From: Dehalococcoidia bacterium | GTDB lineage: Bacteria; Chloroflexota; Dehalococcoidia; UBA3495 | Reading direction: 5' to 3' | Length of the DNA: 5,399 bases | NCBI GenBank assembly: GCA_002708395.1 | Contig: PANP01000042.1 | Coordinates: forward strand, 10,871 to 16,269 | Shown here: positions 4,415 through 5,399 of the stretch, one piece after another | Layout of the letters: each line of letters opens with the position of its first letter | Numbering within the stretch: position 1 is the first letter of the stretch | Position numbers and translations under genes: made by a program | Notes under the pieces: model-generated | What the model saw: the letters and a program-made list of their open reading frames with translations, nothing else | Told to the model about the DNA's origin: nothing | Databases searched by the model: none

Positions 4415-5399
4415 ATGGAATACATCAAGTTCGGGACCACCGATCTATCGGTCTCTCCGATGGGCTTGGGTTGTTTGCGGATGTCGGAACAGGGAGGAGT
4501 TGTGGACGATGCAGAGTCCATTGCCACTCTGCATATGGCTTTCGATCTAGGCATAAATTTCCTGGACACCTCGGCCAATTATGGACAAGGCCATAACCAT
4601 CGGCTTATAGCCAGCGCCCTGAAGGGAAGGCAGGAGAAGGTCATTGTCCACACCAAGTCTGGCAGCCCACGTACGCCCGATAGCTCCGGTTCCCGTAGCG
4701 GCAGCTCCCCTGAATACCTTACCCGCGTATGCGAGGAAAGCCTCCAGCGGCTAGAGCTTGAGACCTTAGACATCTTTTGCATGTCCAGAGTGGACCCGGA
4801 CATACCCATCGAGGAGTCGATTGGGGCGATGGCCCGCTTGGTGGAGCATGGCAAGACCCGGTATATCTCCCTGTCTGAAGCAAGCGCCGATTCCATCCAA
4901 CGAGCCAATAAAATCCATCCCGTCGTATCTCTTCAGATGGAATACTCCCTTTGGTCCCGGGACCCTGAGAGCGGAAACATCCAGACCTGCCGGGACCACA
5001 ACATGGGTTTCATGGCCTATTCCCCCCTGGGCCGGGGGTTTCTGGCAGGGCAGTTCCGCGCCCTTACCGAGTTGGATGAGGGGGACGCCAGACTGACTTC
5101 TCCCCGTTTTCAGCCGGAGAACTTCCAGCAAAACCTGCAACTTCTGACCCAACTAGAAGACATCGCCAATGGGAAATCCGCCACGCTGGCCCAGCTAGCT
5201 CTCGCTTGGCTGATGGCCCAAGGCAATGCCATCATTCCGATCCCCGGAGCCAAGTCTCGCAATCACCTGGAGGAGAACGTCAAGGCCATCGACATCAAAC
5301 TTACACCGGAAGACCTTGACAGGCTGAACGCTATTATGCCTCCCGGCGCAGCCGCCGGTAGGCGCCTGAACGACGAGCAACTATCCCGGGTCAACATCT
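4415..5399 (+). CDS. Aldo/keto reductase with Ser in place of tetrad His, cut just before its end
   Basis: 328 residues are visible of a protein probably only a few residues longer. It is an (alpha/beta)8 aldo/keto reductase, a family that reduces aldehydes or ketones with NADPH. It begins MEYIKFGTTDLSVSPMGLG, as in AKR11/12/13-like enzymes. Three tetrad residues are present: Asp51 (NFLDTS), Tyr56 (ANYGQG) and Lys81 (VHTKSG). The fourth, normally His in the family's HRxDP motif, is Ser124 (CMSRVDP). Later motifs are normal: LSEASADSI (153-161), QMEYSLWSRDPE (174-185), AYSPLGRGFLAG (201-212), and the NADP(H)-binding IPIPGAKSRNHLEEN (274-288). GAGGAG at 4403-4408 lies 6 bases before the ATG, a strong ribosome site. 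The gene diverges from the racemase-superfamily gene. The family is certain; activity on ordinary carbonyls is doubtful because of Ser124. Confidence 0.93.
   Translation, partial: MEYIKFGTTDLSVSPMGLGCLRMSEQGGVVDDAESIATLHMAFDLGINFLDTSANYGQGHNHRLIASALKGRQEKVIVHTKSGSPRTPDSSGSRSGSSPEYLTRVCEESLQRLELETLDIFCMSRVDPDIPIEESIGAMARLVEHGKTRYISLSEASADSIQRANKIHPVVSLQMEYSLWSRDPESGNIQTCRDHNMGFMAYSPLGRGFLAGQFRALTELDEGDARLTSPRFQPENFQQNLQLLTQLEDIANGKSATLAQLALAWLMAQGNAIIPIPGAKSRNHLEENVKAIDIKLTPEDLDRLNAIMPPGAAAGRRLNDEQLSRVNI

Noticed and set aside
1..5399. tRNA, rRNA, CRISPR array or insertion sequence
   Set aside because: No cloverleaf, no regularly spaced direct repeats, no transposase motifs and no terminal repeats with target duplication were found on reading both strands.

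Overview
The window carries five protein-coding genes from what looks like a free-living bacterium of moderate GC content (roughly mid-50s per cent by eye). The mix is a PF04909 amidohydrolase pair, an SDR, an aldo/keto reductase and a maleate-isomerase/AMDase-like protein. This resembles accessory catabolic regions of environmental Chloroflexota (SAR202/Dehalococcoidia-like) or of uncultured soil and marine lineages. That placement is inference: no marker gene, rRNA or tRNA is present.

Layout. (1) Bases 1-406, minus: the N-terminal 135 residues of an SDR dehydrogenase that leaves the window on the left. (2) Bases 407-686: a divergent control region with three dyads, an extended -10 promoter reading right, and a REP-like hairpin in the presumed leader. 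(3) Bases 687-1895, plus: amidohydrolase A. (4) Bases 1924-1958: an intrinsic terminator whose loop contains the stop codon of the next gene. (5) Bases 1937-2959, minus: amidohydrolase B, convergent with A and a distant paralogue of it. (6) Bases 2960-3427: a gap with the promoter for B and an unexplained 113-codon open frame on the minus strand. (7) Bases 3428-4171, minus: an Asp/Glu racemase-superfamily protein lacking both catalytic cysteines. (8) Bases 4172-4414: a divergent promoter region. (9) Bases 4415-5399, plus: an almost complete aldo/keto reductase with Ser in place of the tetrad His.

How the genes may work together. All five encode soluble small-molecule enzymes: two redox enzymes at the flanks, and three enzymes of families that decarboxylate, hydrolyse or isomerise carboxylates in the centre. 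A peripheral pathway degrading an aromatic, heterocyclic or dicarboxylic substrate fits, but each gene has its own orientation and apparently its own promoter, so this is not a single operon. No transporter or regulator gene is seen, and the substrate cannot be named from sequence. The most distinctive points are the two enzymes with altered catalytic residues, the terminator shared by the convergent amidohydrolases, and the structured control region at 407-686. No mobile element, CRISPR array or RNA gene was recognised.
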